Position numbers and translations under genes: made by a program
The notes under the pieces: model-generated
The model's database searches: none
What the model was told of the DNA's origin: nothing
The model's input: the letters and a program-made list of their open reading frames with translations, nothing else
Shown: positions 9,746-20,815 of the stretch, piece after piece
How the letters are laid out: each line of letters starts with the position of its first letter
Position numbering within the stretch: the first letter of the stretch is position 1
DNA from: Acidimicrobiales bacterium
GTDB taxonomy: Bacteria; Actinomycetota; Acidimicrobiia; Acidimicrobiales; GCA-2861595
Length of the DNA stretch: 64,000 nt
Reading direction: 5' to 3'
Assembly (NCBI GenBank): GCA_036262515.1
Contig: DATAIT010000100.1
Span: forward strand, 1-64,000

Positions 9746-10051
9746 CTATCCCTTGAGGAGGTGGAGGTCGTCGGCCGTGGCACCGGCCCGGCGGCGGAAG
9801 ATGGCGACGATGATCCCCAGGCCGACCACGACCTCGGCTGCCGCAACCACGAGCACGAAGAACACCAGTGCCTGGCCGCCGATGTCGTCGAGCATGCGGG
9901 CGAAGGTGACGAACGTGAGGTTGACGGCGTTCAGCATGAGCTCGACGCACATGAACATCACGAGGACGTTCCGGCGCACGAGCACCCCGACAGCGCCGAT
10001 GGTGAACAGGGCGGCGGCCAGGGTGAGGTACCACTCTCCGCCGACGGTCAT
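9746..10051 (-). CDS. nuoK: NADH-quinone oxidoreductase subunit K, first cluster
   Basis: This 101-residue protein has three transmembrane helices. The conserved membrane glutamates are visible in [13 protein letters not shown] and [13 protein letters not shown]. The ATG at 10051 overlaps the nuoJ stop by four bases (ATGA). Length and motifs are normal for NuoK, and the C-terminus HLLKG is a common ending in this family. Confidence 0.96.
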   Translation of the reverse strand: MTVGGEWYLTLAAALFTIGAVGVLVRRNVLVMFMCVELMLNAVNLTFVTFARMLDDIGGQALVFFVLVVAAAEVVVGLGIIVAIFRRRAGATADDLHLLKG

Positions 10052-10674
10052 ACGCCGTCCTCGTCGGCCATTGCCACCTCCAACACCGTCGGCTCGGCGG
10101 TGGCCCCCTGCCCCTCGTCGTCGACCGGCTCGGAAGGTGGCCTGCGGACGAGTGTGACGGCGCCCACCACGGCGATGACCAGCAGCACCGAGGTCACCTC
10201 GAAGGCGAACAGGAAACGCGTGAAGATGCTCTCGGCCAGCTTCTCCACGTTGGGCTGCGGGCCGCTGGCCGGCCCTGCGACCGACCGCGCCCCGGTGGCC
10301 CAGTCGGTGCCCCGGGAGAGCAGGAGGATCTCGGCCAGGGCCACGATGCCGAGGAGGACGGCGATGGGGCGCTGTGCGGTGAGCGGTTCCTCGCGGACGT
10401 TCTCGGCCCGATCGACGCCGATCAGCATGATCACGAACAGGAAGAGCACGACGATGGCGCCGGCGTAGACGATCACCTGCACGGCGGCGAGGAAGTGGGC
10501 GTCCTGGGCCACGAACAGGACGGCCACGCCGAACAGCGTGAGCACCAACGACAGGGCGGCGTGCACGGGATTGGACGAGATCACCACGCCGATGGCCCCC
10601 GACAGCACGATCACGGCGGCGGCCACGAAGACGCCGGCGTCGGCCTTGGTGGCGGCGGCCAGCAACACCGTCAT
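10048..10674 (-). CDS. nuoJ: NADH-quinone oxidoreductase subunit J, first cluster
   Basis: This 208-residue membrane subunit has five hydrophobic helices. The conserved helix 3 segment [20 protein letters not shown] is followed by a soluble loop near residues 90-140, a last helix pair, and an acidic C-terminal tail of about 30 residues. The ATG at 10674 overlaps the nuoI stop (ATGA). It is diverged from the partial nuoJ at the left edge. Confidence 0.95.
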   Translation of the reverse strand: MTVLLAAATKADAGVFVAAAVIVLSGAIGVVISSNPVHAALSLVLTLFGVAVLFVAQDAHFLAAVQVIVYAGAIVVLFLFVIMLIGVDRAENVREEPLTAQRPIAVLLGIVALAEILLLSRGTDWATGARSVAGPASGPQPNVEKLAESIFTRFLFAFEVTSVLLVIAVVGAVTLVRRPPSEPVDDEGQGATAEPTVLEVAMADEDGV

Positions 10675-11303
10675 TCGACCGTGCCGTCCGCCGGCGGCGG
10701 GAGAACGGCTTGGGCGTCGCCAGCCTGCGCCGGCTCGGGCGGCCGAACGCCGTACCCGAGCTCCCCGGACCACTGGACACGACCTTCGTAGCGCGCGTTT
10801 CCCGAGGGTGCGGTGGCCCGGACCCACGCCGAGGTGTGGATGTCGTCGCCCTCCCGCCAGTCCTCCCACGGGAGCTTCTGCGGTTTCCCGTCGTCGCCGA
10901 CGACGAGCTCGTCCTTGGTGTAGATGGCGTCCTTGCGGTCCGTGAAGGAGAACTCGAACAGCTTCGACTCGGTGATGGCCTCGGTGGGACACGCCTCGAC
11001 GCACAGGTCGCAGTGGATGCAACGCAGGAAGTTGATCTCGTAGACGAAGCCGAACCGCTCCCCCGGGGAGACCGGTGCGTCGGGCGGGTTGTCGGCGCCC
11101 CGGACGTAGATGCACCGGGCCGGGCAGACACCTGCGCACAGCTCGCAGCCGATGCACTTCTCCATCCCGTCCTCGTAGCGGTTCAGCACGTGCCGGCCGT
11201 GGAAGCGCTCGGGCTTCGGGCGCTTCACGTCGGGGTACTCGACGGTGACACGCTTCTCGAACATCGTCCTGAACGTGACCTTGAAGCCGTCGAAGTAGCC
11301 CAT
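10671..11303 (-). CDS. nuoI: NADH-quinone oxidoreductase subunit I, first cluster
   Basis: This 210-residue peripheral subunit carries two [4Fe-4S] clusters, with motifs [12 protein letters not shown] and [12 protein letters not shown]. It starts like other NuoI proteins ([18 protein letters not shown]). The start at 11303 directly abuts the nuoH stop at 11304. A C-terminal extension of about 60 residues, ending in a Pro/Ala-rich tail, is common in actinobacterial NuoI and is missing from the second-cluster copy. Confidence 0.96.
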   Translation of the reverse strand: MGYFDGFKVTFRTMFEKRVTVEYPDVKRPKPERFHGRHVLNRYEDGMEKCIGCELCAGVCPARCIYVRGADNPPDAPVSPGERFGFVYEINFLRCIHCDLCVEACPTEAITESKLFEFSFTDRKDAIYTKDELVVGDDGKPQKLPWEDWREGDDIHTSAWVRATAPSGNARYEGRVQWSGELGYGVRPPEPAQAGDAQAVLPPPADGTVE

Positions 11304-12497
11304 CTACGGGGTCTCCTCGAAGGCGGGCATCGAACCGATGCGGCCTTCCGCCGTGGCTCGGCCGATGTGGAGGGCGCGCACCAGCAGGCCTCCCAGCACC
11401 GCGCCGCCGATGAAGACGGCGAAGCCGTACTTACGGTCGAGCCGCATGCCGGCGAGCACGAGCAGCCAGAACAGGGACAGGGGGATGAGGCGCTTCCAGC
11501 CGAGGTCCATGAGCTGGTCGTAGCGGAAGCGGGGCAGGGTGGCCCGCAGCCACACGTAGGTGAAGAGGAAGACGAACATCTTGGCGAGGAACCAGCCCAC
11601 CGGGACGATGGCGCCGAGGAACCCGCCATCGGGCGCCGGCCCGGCCGGACCGCCGAGGAACAGGGTGACGATGACGGCCGACATCACCACCGTGCTCATG
11701 AACTCGGCCAGGAAGAACAGGGCGAAGCGCAGCGAGGAGTACTCGGTGTGGAACCCGCCGACAAGCTCCTGCTCCGCCTCCACCAGGTCGAACGGCGGCC
11801 GGTTCAGCTCTGCGGTGGCGGCCAGGCAGAAGATGACGAAGGGCACGAACCCGAGGCGGAAGATGTTGTAGCTGAACAGCGTCTCGCCCGATTGGGAGGC
11901 GACGATGTCACTGGTGTTGAGCGATTCGGTGACCAGGACGACGGCCGCCACCGAAAGCCCCAGTGCCGCCTCGTACGACACCATCTGGGCCGACGCGCGG
12001 ACGGAGCCCAGCAACGGGTACTTCGAACCGGACGACCACCCGGCCAGCATCACGCCGTAGACGGCCACCGACGACATGGCCAACAGGAAGAGGATACCGA
12101 CGGGGGGGTCGGCCAGCTGGAGCCGCGTGGTGTGCTTGCCGAAGGTGACCACCCCGCCGACGGGCACGATGGCGAACGTGAGGAAGGCCGGCACGAGCGA
12201 GAGGTAGGGGGCCAGCCGGAACACCGCCCGGTCGGCCTGGTCGGGGAGCAGGTCTTCCTTGAAGAAGAGCTTGATGCCGTCGGCCAGGGTCTGGAGGAGT
12301 CCCCACGGCCCGGCCCGGTTGGGACCGATGCGGGCCTGCATGTCGGACACCAGCTTGCGCTCGAACCACACCATGAACAGCACCGACACCATGAGGACGG
12401 CGAAGACGACCAGCACCTTGACGGCCACGATGAGCACGACGGCGCCGTCCACCCCCTCGCCGAAGAGCGGGTCGCCGGCGATGAGCAGCCCGGTCAC
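11304..12497 (-). CDS. nuoH: NADH-quinone oxidoreductase subunit H, first cluster
   Basis: This 397-residue membrane subunit forms the quinone-access channel. Motifs include ERKLVSDMQARIGPNRAGP, the loop PFDLVEAEQELVGGFHTEY and VWLRATLPRFRYDQLM. The GTG at 12497 overlaps the nuoG stop (GTGA). A C-terminal extension after the last core helix makes it longer than the second-cluster copy (341). Confidence 0.96.
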   Translation of the reverse strand: MTGLLIAGDPLFGEGVDGAVVLIVAVKVLVVFAVLMVSVLFMVWFERKLVSDMQARIGPNRAGPWGLLQTLADGIKLFFKEDLLPDQADRAVFRLAPYLSLVPAFLTFAIVPVGGVVTFGKHTTRLQLADPPVGILFLLAMSSVAVYGVMLAGWSSGSKYPLLGSVRASAQMVSYEAALGLSVAAVVLVTESLNTSDIVASQSGETLFSYNIFRLGFVPFVIFCLAATAELNRPPFDLVEAEQELVGGFHTEYSSLRFALFFLAEFMSTVVMSAVIVTLFLGGPAGPAPDGGFLGAIVPVGWFLAKMFVFLFTYVWLRATLPRFRYDQLMDLGWKRLIPLSLFWLLVLAGMRLDRKYGFAVFIGGAVLGGLLVRALHIGRATAEGRIGSMPAFEETP

Positions 12498-15197
12498 GGC
12501 GTCTCCACCCGCACGTCGGTGACGACGGCCTGGGCGTCGATGAGGCTTCCTGCGCCGTCGCCGCCGGGATCGATGCTGTTGAACGCCAGCGAGATCGACC
12601 CGCGCGGGATGCCGGCGTCGGGCTGGGCGTCGACCAGGAAGTTGGCCCGGTTCGAGCGGACCCGTACCCGCCCGCCCCTGCCCATGCCGAGCCGGTCGAG
12701 GTCGGACGGGTTGGCCCGCGCGCATGGCAGCTCGGCCAGGGCGGCGAGCGCCGGCGCCATCTGCGTGAGGGTTCCGGCGCCGTACAGCGTGCGGGCCGAG
12801 ACCAGCCGCAGCGAATAGGCGTCGAGGGGCGGGAGCGGCACGGACGGCGCCCCGCCGGAGAACGACAGCAGCGAAGGGCGGGGCATCTCCGTCATGGCCG
12901 GGGCCCCGTGCCGGTCGTCGGGCGACGCCGCAGGCTCGGGAGCCACGCCGGTGGCGGGAACGCCCTGGGTCTCGGCCGCGTCGATCCCCGGATCGGCGAT
13001 GGGGTCGACGGCTCCAGGGACATCGGTGGTGGCCCCCGAGGAGGTGTCGGTTCGCGACTGCGGGGACGGGCCCGCCGGTGCGTGCGCCGGGACGTCGAAG
13101 GGCGCAGTGACGCCGTCGCGCCGGCCGCGGTCGCCGAGAACGGCCCGGGTGATCCCGGCGTGGGACGGGGCGGTCCGCTCGATCTCGTCCCACACCTGCT
13201 CGACGCTCTCGAAGCCCAGCTCGGTGCCGAGCCGGGCGGCGAGCTCGACGGCGATCATCCAGTCGGCCCAGGAGACGCCGTGGGGGACGATCTTCTGGCC
13301 GAGTGAGGTGATGCGGCCCTCGATGTTGGTCGTGGTGCCCCGGCGCTCCGCGAACGCGGCGGCCGGCAGCACGACATCGGCCTGGCGCGACGACTCGGTG
13401 AGAAAGGCGTCGACGGCGACGACGAACCCGGCGCCGGCCAGCGCCTGCCGAGCCAGCTGGCGGTCGGGGAAGTCGGCCGCCGGGTCGGCCCCGAGAAGGA
13501 CGAGGGCCTGGATGCGACCCTCGGCGGCGGCGGCCAGGGTGCCACCGGTGTCGAGCCCTCGGCCGGCGGGAAAATTCGGCCATGCGTCGCCGAACCACGC
13601 CCGACCGGCGTCGAGGGAGACCCGGCCGGGCAGAACGCCCGGCGCCAGGCCCATGTCGAGGGCGCCCATGACGTTGCCGCGGCGCAGGGCGGGCAGGAAG
13701 CGCACACCCGGGAGGGTGGCCAGCTCGGCGGCTGCTGCGGCGATCGAGGCGGCCGACTCCGCCAGCGACGGTCGCCCCAGCACCACTACGGCGCCGTCGG
13801 CGACCAGCGCGCGCGCCTCGTCGATGGCGGCGGCCGGGATGCCGGCGACGGCGGACGTGGAGCCCGAGACGAGCGCCTTGGCCAGCACGGCGGCCTCCCC
13901 CGGGCGGTACGCCAGGGACGACGTGCAGTACCGGGTGAGGCCCGTTCGCTGGGGCGTGAGCTCGACGAGCGGGACTCCCTTGTCGACCGCCGCCTCCCGC
14001 AGGCGCAGGTAGAGGACGGGGAGCTCCTCTTTGATGTCGGGGGCCAGCAGGACGACGGCGGGGGCGGAGCACGCCTCGTCGATCGTGGCGCGGGGCAGCC
14101 CGAGGACCACCTCGGCCGGGAGCCCGTCGCCCATCTGCGCGTCGACGTTGTCGGTGCCCAGGACCCCCTTGGCCAGCTTGGCCCAGGCGTACGCGTCCTC
14201 GTTGGCCAGACGTGCGCCGCCCAGCACGGCGATGGCGCCCGGACCATGCACGGCCCGCGCCGCGTCGAGCGCCTTGGCCGTCATCGATAGCGCCTCTCCC
14301 CAGGACGCCTCCACCAGCTCGTCGCCCTTGCGCACGAGTGGGGAGGCGAGCCGGTCGTCGCTGTTGACGTACTGGTAGCTGAAGCGGCCCTGGTCGCACA
14401 GCCAGCCGTGGTTGACCGGCTCGCTGTCGACACCGAGATAGCGGGTGAGCTGGTTGGAGGAGGACTGCACCGCCACCCGGCAGCCGACCGAGCACATGGT
14501 GCAGGTGCTCTCGACCTGCTCGAGGTCCCAGGGCCGCGCCTTGAACCGGTACGGCCGGGCCAGGAGCGCGCCGACGGGACATATCTGGACGGTGTTCCCC
14601 GAGAAGTAGGACGCGAAGGGTTGGTCGGGAAACGTGTTGACCTCGATGTGGTCGCCCCGGCCGACGAACTCGATGAGCGGATCGCCTGCGACCTCGTCGG
14701 CGAAGCGGGTGCAGCGGTCGCACTGGATGCACCGCTCGCGGTCCAGGTACACCAGTTCGGAGAGGGCGATGGGCTTGGCCCAGTGCCGCTTCTCCTCCAC
14801 GAACCTCGTCTCGCCCGGGCCGAAGGCGAGCGTCTGATCCTGGAGTGGGCACTCCCCGCCCTTGTCGCACACGGGGCAGTCCAGCGGGTGGTTCACGAGC
14901 AGGAACTCGAGGACCCCGTCCTGCGCCTTCTTCACAGTCGGAGACGTGGTGACGACCTCTTGGCCCTCGGCGGTGGGGACGAAGCAGGCGGGCGAGAGAG
15001 CGAAGCCCCGTGGGCCTTTCACCTCGACCAGGCACATGCGGCACATGCCCACGGGCCGCATGCGGGGGTGGTAGCAGAACCGGGGGATGTACACGCCGGC
15101 CCGCTCGGCGGCGGCGATGAGCATCTCGCCGGGCTTGGCCGTGACCTGTTCGCCGTCGATGGTGATGGTCACGGTGTCGGGCTTGTTCTCGGTCTGC

Positions 15198-15205
<8 letters not shown>
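12494..15205 (-). CDS. nuoG: NADH-quinone oxidoreductase subunit G, first cluster
   Basis: This 903-residue iron-sulfur subunit belongs to the NADH-input module. In order it has a [2Fe-2S] domain (cysteines 44, 55 and 58, plus CPVCDKGGECPLQD), ferredoxin-like clusters with CIQCDRCTRFADEV, and the N7-type [4Fe-4S] motif CTMCSVGCRV. A long molybdopterin-oxidoreductase-like region follows. The ATG at 15205 overlaps the end of nuoF by eight bases. A Pro/Ala/Asp-rich stretch near residues 700-770 looks like a flexible linker before the C-terminal formate-dehydrogenase-like domain. The gene is normal for actinobacteria. Confidence 0.95.
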
Positions 15206-16501
<1,296 letters not shown>

Positions 16502-16502
<1 letters not shown>

Positions 16503-17128
16503 CAGGTGGTTCCCGGGCTCTGCGGTCGGGCGCCGCCGGGCGCGGACGGGACCTCGGGCCCCGGGCCCGACTCCGGCGTGGCTGCGGCCGGGAGGCCGAC
16601 GGCGCGCCGGACCCGGCACAGCGTGCCGTGGGGCGGGACCTGCTCGGCCAGTGCGCCGGAGCGGAGGTCGGCCACCAGCGTGTCGAAGCGCTCGGGCGTG
16701 ACGTCGCCGAAGAAGCGCCAGTTGACGGCCAGGCACGGCGCCTGGCCGCACAAGGCGATGCACTCCACCTCTTCCAGGGTGAATTCGCCGTCGTGGGTGG
16801 TGCCGCCGCCCGAGACGCCCAGGGTCCTCTCGGCGTGCTCGAGCAGCTCCAAGCCGCCGTTGAGCAGGCATGCGATGTTGGTGCACACCGACACCAGGTG
16901 GCGGCCCACCGGATGAGTGAAGAACATGTCGTAGAACGAGGCCGTGCCGTAGACCTCGGCGGCGGTGAGGTTCAGCAGCTCGGCGACGTGGGCGATGGCG
17001 TCGGGCATGAGCCAGCCGTCCTGCTCCTGGGCGACGTGCAGCATGGGAATGAGTGCCGACCGCGACTCGGGGTAGAGGGCGATGAGGTCCCGCGCCCGCT
17101 TCTCGTTCTCCGCCATGAGGCGTGCCAT
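16502..17128 (-). CDS. nuoE: NADH-quinone oxidoreductase subunit E, first cluster
   Basis: This 208-residue thioredoxin-fold subunit binds one [2Fe-2S] cluster (N1a). The ligands C82, C87, C123 and C127 are in VCTNIACLL and ECIALCGQAP. A Pro/Gly-rich tail of about 40 residues follows the domain. The start ATG shares a base with the nuoD stop. Confidence 0.95.
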
Positions 17129-18456
17129 CAGCGGTCCACCCCACCCATCACCGGGTCCACCGACGAGATGACCGCCACGGCGTCGGCCACGAAGCCGCCG
17201 CGGAGCATGACCGGGAGCGTTTGCAGGTTCACGAACGAGGGGTCCCGCATGTGGAAGCGGTACGGCTTGGCCGACCCGTCGGAGACGAGGTAGCCACCCA
17301 GTTCACCCCGCGGCGACTCGACGGCGACGTACGCCTCTCCGGCGGGCACCTTGAAGCCTTCGGTGAACAGCTTGAAATGGTGGATAAGCGCCTCCATCGA
17401 CTCGTCGATACGGGCCCGCGGTGGCGGCGTGACCTTCTTGTCCTGGACGCGGTAGTCGCCGCCGGGGACCAGGTCGACGATCTGGCGGACCAGCCTGATC
17501 GACTCGCGGATCTCGTTGAGGCGGATGGCGTAGCGGTCGAAGGCGTCACCGTGAGTGCCGACCACCACGTCGAACTCGAGCTGGTCGTAGTGCATGTACG
17601 GCATGTCACGGCGGAGGTCCCACTCCACGCCGGTGGAGCGCAGCACCGGGCCGGTGGCCGCCAGGGCGATGGCCTCCTCGGGCGTGAGCACGCCCACCCC
17701 TTGCGTGCGCTCCTGGAAGATGGGCTGGCCGGTGAGCAGGATGTCGTACTGGTCGAGGCGGGGCAGGATGGTCTCGCAGATCGACAGGATCTCCTCGCGC
17801 CAGCCCTCCGGCAGGTCGGCGGCGACCCCACCCGGGCGGACGTAGTTGCAGTTCATCCGCAGCCCTGTGGTGCGCTCGAAGAAGGCCAGCACCAACTCCC
17901 GCTCGCGCCACCCGTAGAGCATCATCGAGATGGCGCCCAGGTCCATGCCGTTGGTGGCCATGAACAGCAGGTGGGACGACACCCGGTTGAGCTCCATGAA
18001 CAGCATGCGGATCCACGTGGCCCGCTCGGGCACCTCCACCTCGAGCAGGGTCTCCACCGCCAGCGAGAACACCGTCTCGTTGAAGAAGTTGGCCAGGTAG
18101 TCCATACGCGTGACGTTGGTGGACCCCTGGATGTACATCAGGTCTTCCTGGGTCTTCTCCATTCCCGTGTGGAGGTAGCCCACCACGGGCTTCGACCGCA
18201 CCACCGTCTCCCCGTCGAGCTCGAGCATGAGGCGCAGCACACCGTGGGTGCTTGGGTGCTGCGGCCCCATGTTGATGATCATGGTCTCGTCCTCGTTCAC
18301 CTCGACGTTCATGTCGCCGGGGTCGAGCACGGCCCCCTCGGGCAGGCGCAGCACGCCGCCCTCGCGAAGGAGCTCGTCCGGATCGGTGGCGGCCCGGCGG
18401 TGCAGCTCCTGGGCACCCTCGGAGGTGCCGGCGACGCCGGAGGTGGGAGCGGTCAC
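17128..18456 (-). CDS. nuoD: NADH-quinone oxidoreductase subunit D, first cluster
   Basis: This 442-residue subunit forms the quinone-reduction site. It contains MGPQHPSTHGVLRLML, PVVGYLHTGMEK and a C-terminal AVISSVDPVMGGVDR, which is the classic ending of the family. The GTG at 18456 gives an Ala/Gly/Glu-rich N-terminus of about 45 residues before the conserved core, and lies five bases after the nuoC stop. Both NuoD copies appear intact. Confidence 0.96.
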   Translation of the reverse strand: MTAPTSGVAGTSEGAQELHRRAATDPDELLREGGVLRLPEGAVLDPGDMNVEVNEDETMIINMGPQHPSTHGVLRLMLELDGETVVRSKPVVGYLHTGMEKTQEDLMYIQGSTNVTRMDYLANFFNETVFSLAVETLLEVEVPERATWIRMLFMELNRVSSHLLFMATNGMDLGAISMMLYGWRERELVLAFFERTTGLRMNCNYVRPGGVAADLPEGWREEILSICETILPRLDQYDILLTGQPIFQERTQGVGVLTPEEAIALAATGPVLRSTGVEWDLRRDMPYMHYDQLEFDVVVGTHGDAFDRYAIRLNEIRESIRLVRQIVDLVPGGDYRVQDKKVTPPPRARIDESMEALIHHFKLFTEGFKVPAGEAYVAVESPRGELGGYLVSDGSAKPYRFHMRDPSFVNLQTLPVMLRGGFVADAVAVISSVDPVMGGVDR

Positions 18457-18460
18457 CTCG

Positions 18461-18982
18461 TCACCGCGACGCCGGGGCGGCCTTGAACTGCACCGGCACC
18501 CGGCCCGTGGCGTAGTCCTTGCGGAGCGGGTGTCCTTCCCAGTCCTCGGGCATCAGGATCCGGGTGAGGTCCGGGTGACCGTCGAAGCGAATGCCGAGCA
18601 GGTCGAACGCCTCCCGCTCCATGGCCTCGCAGCCGGGGTGGACGCCGAACAGCGACGGGACGCTCGGGTCGGCCTCGGGCACCTGCACCCGGATACGCAG
18701 CCGCTCCCGCCTGCTGTGCGACACTAGGTTGACCACGACCTCGAACCGCTCGGCCACGACGCCGTCGGGCAGCACCCGGGCCGGCTGGGCCAGGTAGTCG
18801 ACGGCGCAGAGGTCGACGCAGACGTTGAACCCTTCGGACTCGAGCGCCTGGACCAGCCCGAGGTAGGAGTCCCGGTCGGCGTGCACGACCTTCTGACCCA
18901 CGGACCAGCTGACCGGCGCTCCGTGTACGAGCTCCGGCGGCGCCGGCTCCGGAACCTCGTCCTCGGTCGCCTGGTCGCTCAC
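18461..18982 (-). CDS. nuoC: NADH-quinone oxidoreductase subunit C, first cluster
   Basis: This 173-residue 30-kDa subunit has the signature [18 protein letters not shown] followed by [14 protein letters not shown]. The GTG at 18982 overlaps the nuoB stop (GTGA) and is the natural coupled start. Reading further upstream would enter nuoB. The length is typical of a stand-alone NuoC. Confidence 0.94.
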   Translation of the reverse strand: MSDQATEDEVPEPAPPELVHGAPVSWSVGQKVVHADRDSYLGLVQALESEGFNVCVDLCAVDYLAQPARVLPDGVVAERFEVVVNLVSHSRRERLRIRVQVPEADPSVPSLFGVHPGCEAMEREAFDLLGIRFDGHPDLTRILMPEDWEGHPLRKDYATGRVPVQFKAAPASR

Positions 18983-19536
18983 TTGGGCGTGGCCACGGCC
19001 AGGTGGGGCTTGGGCGGTGCGCCCGGCAGATCGAGCCCGGCGCCCGCGCCGGTGGCCGAGCGCCGCCGCAGGATCTCGCCGGTGCGGATCTTCTCGTGCA
19101 GCGTGAGGATGGCGTGCAGCAGGGTCTCGGGACCGGGCGGGCACCCGGGGGCGTACACGTCGACCGGGACGACCTGGTCGACGCCCTGCACGATGGCGTA
19201 GTTGTTGAACATGCCGCCGCTCGAGGCGCACACCCCCATGGAGATGACCCACTTCGGCTCCATCATCTGGTCGTACACCTGCCGCAGCACCGGTGCCATC
19301 TTCTGCGACACCCGCCCGGCCACGATCATGAGGTCGGCCTGGCGCGGGGACCCGCGGAAGACCTCCATGCCGAATCGGCTGATGTCGAAGTTCGACGCGC
19401 CCGTGGCCATCATCTCGATGGCGCAGCACGCCAGACCGAAGGAGGCGGGCCACACGCTGTTCCTGCGGGCCCACCGAACGACGTCCTCGATGCGCCCGGT
19501 GAGGAAGTTGTGGCTGAGATCCTCCATGCCGGGCAC
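18979..19536 (-). CDS. nuoB: NADH-quinone oxidoreductase subunit B, first cluster
   Basis: This 185-residue cluster N2 subunit has the tandem cysteines in [11 protein letters not shown] (37-38), [15 protein letters not shown] and [12 protein letters not shown]. The GTG at 19536 is preferred because AGGAGG lies ten bases upstream; an ATG at 19527 would shorten the protein by three residues. It has a Gly/Ala/Pro-rich C-terminal tail that the second copy lacks. Confidence 0.94.
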   Translation of the reverse strand: MPGMEDLSHNFLTGRIEDVVRWARRNSVWPASFGLACCAIEMMATGASNFDISRFGMEVFRGSPRQADLMIVAGRVSQKMAPVLRQVYDQMMEPKWVISMGVCASSGGMFNNYAIVQGVDQVVPVDVYAPGCPPGPETLLHAILTLHEKIRTGEILRRRSATGAGAGLDLPGAPPKPHLAVATPK

Positions 19537-19538
19537 GG

Positions 19539-19976
19539 CTACGCCGCCTCCTGGCTGCGACGTACACGTCGGACCGTGGACTCGGAGGTGCGGATGCCGT
19601 CGTCGGTGCGACGTCCCCGCGCCGGGCCCCAGTCGAGGGCGCCGTTGCTCAACAGGTACACGAACGAGACGAACACGGCGATGGCGAACACCACCATCTC
19701 GATGAGGCCGAACAGCTGCAGCCGGCGGAAGACGACGGCCCAGGGATAGAGGAAGATGATCTCGATGTCGAAGATGATGAAGATCATCGCGATCAGGTAG
19801 AAGCGGACCGGGAATCGCTCGGGCGGGGCACTGGTGGGGACGATGCCGCACTCGTAGGGGGCCGTCTTGGCCGCGTCGGGCCGGCGGGGACCGAGGACCC
19901 GTGCCCCCATGAACGACCCGGCCGCAAAGAGGGTGGCCAGCACCATCAGCATCAGGATGGGCAGGTACTCACTCAT
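19539..19976 (-). CDS. nuoA: NADH-quinone oxidoreductase subunit A, first cluster
   Basis: This 145-residue membrane subunit with three helices has the motifs [20 protein letters not shown] and [15 protein letters not shown]. It is the first gene of the complete nuoA-N operon. The C-terminus has a basic extension of about 30 residues. The ATG at 19976 is preceded by a 68-base gap holding a 14-bp perfect palindrome and a TAGCCT sequence that could serve as a -10 element. Confidence 0.95.
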   Translation of the reverse strand: MSEYLPILMLMVLATLFAAGSFMGARVLGPRRPDAAKTAPYECGIVPTSAPPERFPVRFYLIAMIFIIFDIEIIFLYPWAVVFRRLQLFGLIEMVVFAIAVFVSFVYLLSNGALDWGPARGRRTDDGIRTSESTVRRVRRSQEAA

Positions 19977-19992
19977 CGAGGGCCGAGGCTAG

Positions 19993-20006
19993 CCGGTCCG
20001 GACCGG
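19993..20006. promoter_or_regulatory. 14-bp perfect palindrome upstream of nuoA-N
   Basis: CCGGTCCGGACCGG is perfectly self-complementary and sits 17 bases upstream of the nuoA start in the short gap after the bc-associated operon. It could be an operator or part of a terminator, but no T-run follows. In such GC-rich DNA a GC-only palindrome of this size can also arise by chance. Confidence 0.3.
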
Positions 20007-20044
20007 GCAGTGGAGGGACGATCGCGGCGAAAGTGCCGCCCGGC

Positions 20045-20815
20045 TCACCCGGCGACGGCCAGGGCGCGCGTGCGCATGATCTCCTTGTCCCGCTCGTGGA
20101 GGTTCCAGCAGCAGACCCCGAAGACCGTGCCCGCGAACAGCATCACCAGAAACGGCGGGAGCCGGAGGTGCCCGAGGTCGCGGATCATCAGGATGGTGGT
20201 GGTGGGGGCGGTGAGATCGGGCTGGGGCTTGAGCCCGGCGGGGGGCTTCTCGAACAGGGCCGGCTTCACCTGGATGAGGACGTAGTGCGGCCGGTGGCGC
20301 AGCGTGAAGAAGTACTTCTCGCCGCCGTGGCGGTAGCCGTCGAGCAGGACGTAGTCACTCGTCTCCGAGAACGGCGAGTCGAAGCGCTCCGTGATCGGGT
20401 CGGGCTTCTCCTCCTCGCCGTGGCCGGCCGCCGGCGCCGCGCTCGGCGCCAGGATCTTGTCGGCCGTCGCCTGGGCGTCGGCCAGCTCGGCGTCGCCTGG
20501 ATGCAGCTCCTCCCAATGCTTGGGGAACCCGTCCGCCACCGGGAGCAGGGACTGCGACGTGGGACCGGTGAACGCCTCCTTCGCCTTCCACACGGGCTCC
20601 GGTCCCTTGAGCCCGATGCCGAACACGAGCCAGACGGTGGCCATGATGGTCATCCACCCGGCCAGACCGGTGAGCGCCAGGACGAAGCCCATCTTGGCGC
20701 CCATGTTCGTGGCCAGCAGGAGATAGACGCTCCCCGGCAGCATCACGACCCCGGCCAGGACGATGGCGGCGCCGCGGATCTGCGGGTCCCAGGTGAGCGC
20801 CGCCAGGAGATGCAT
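20045..20815 (-). CDS. unrecognised membrane protein of the bc-complex operon
   Basis: I do not recognise this 256-residue protein. It has two hydrophobic helices near the N-terminus (about residues 15-35 and 42-68). A soluble region of about 140 residues with a charged Glu/Lys/Asp stretch follows, and one helix lies near residues 220-238 before a short basic tail. No haem or iron-sulfur motif is seen. The ATG at 20815 shares one base with the stop of the dihaem cytochrome c gene (TGATG), so it is translationally coupled to the bc-type complex. It is probably an accessory or assembly subunit; that role is inferred from position only. Confidence 0.8.
   Translation of the reverse strand: MHLLAALTWDPQIRGAAIVLAGVVMLPGSVYLLLATNMGAKMGFVLALTGLAGWMTIMATVWLVFGIGLKGPEPVWKAKEAFTGPTSQSLLPVADGFPKHWEELHPGDAELADAQATADKILAPSAAPAAGHGEEEKPDPITERFDSPFSETSDYVLLDGYRHGGEKYFFTLRHRPHYVLIQVKPALFEKPPAGLKPQPDLTAPTTTILMIRDLGHLRLPPFLVMLFAGTVFGVCCWNLHERDKEIMRTRALAVAG

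Noticed and set aside
7405-9756. Plus-strand frame of nearly 800 codons opposite nuoL and nuoM
   Set aside because: Its His/Glu/Asp/Gly/Arg-rich translation is the mirror of hydrophobic codons in the nuo genes. No motif or start signal supports it.
12894-14012. Long plus-strand open frame (over 370 codons) opposite nuoG
   Set aside because: It lies entirely within nuoG on the other strand, has no recognisable domain and an odd Ser/Pro/Arg-rich composition. Such long antisense frames are normal in DNA this GC-rich.
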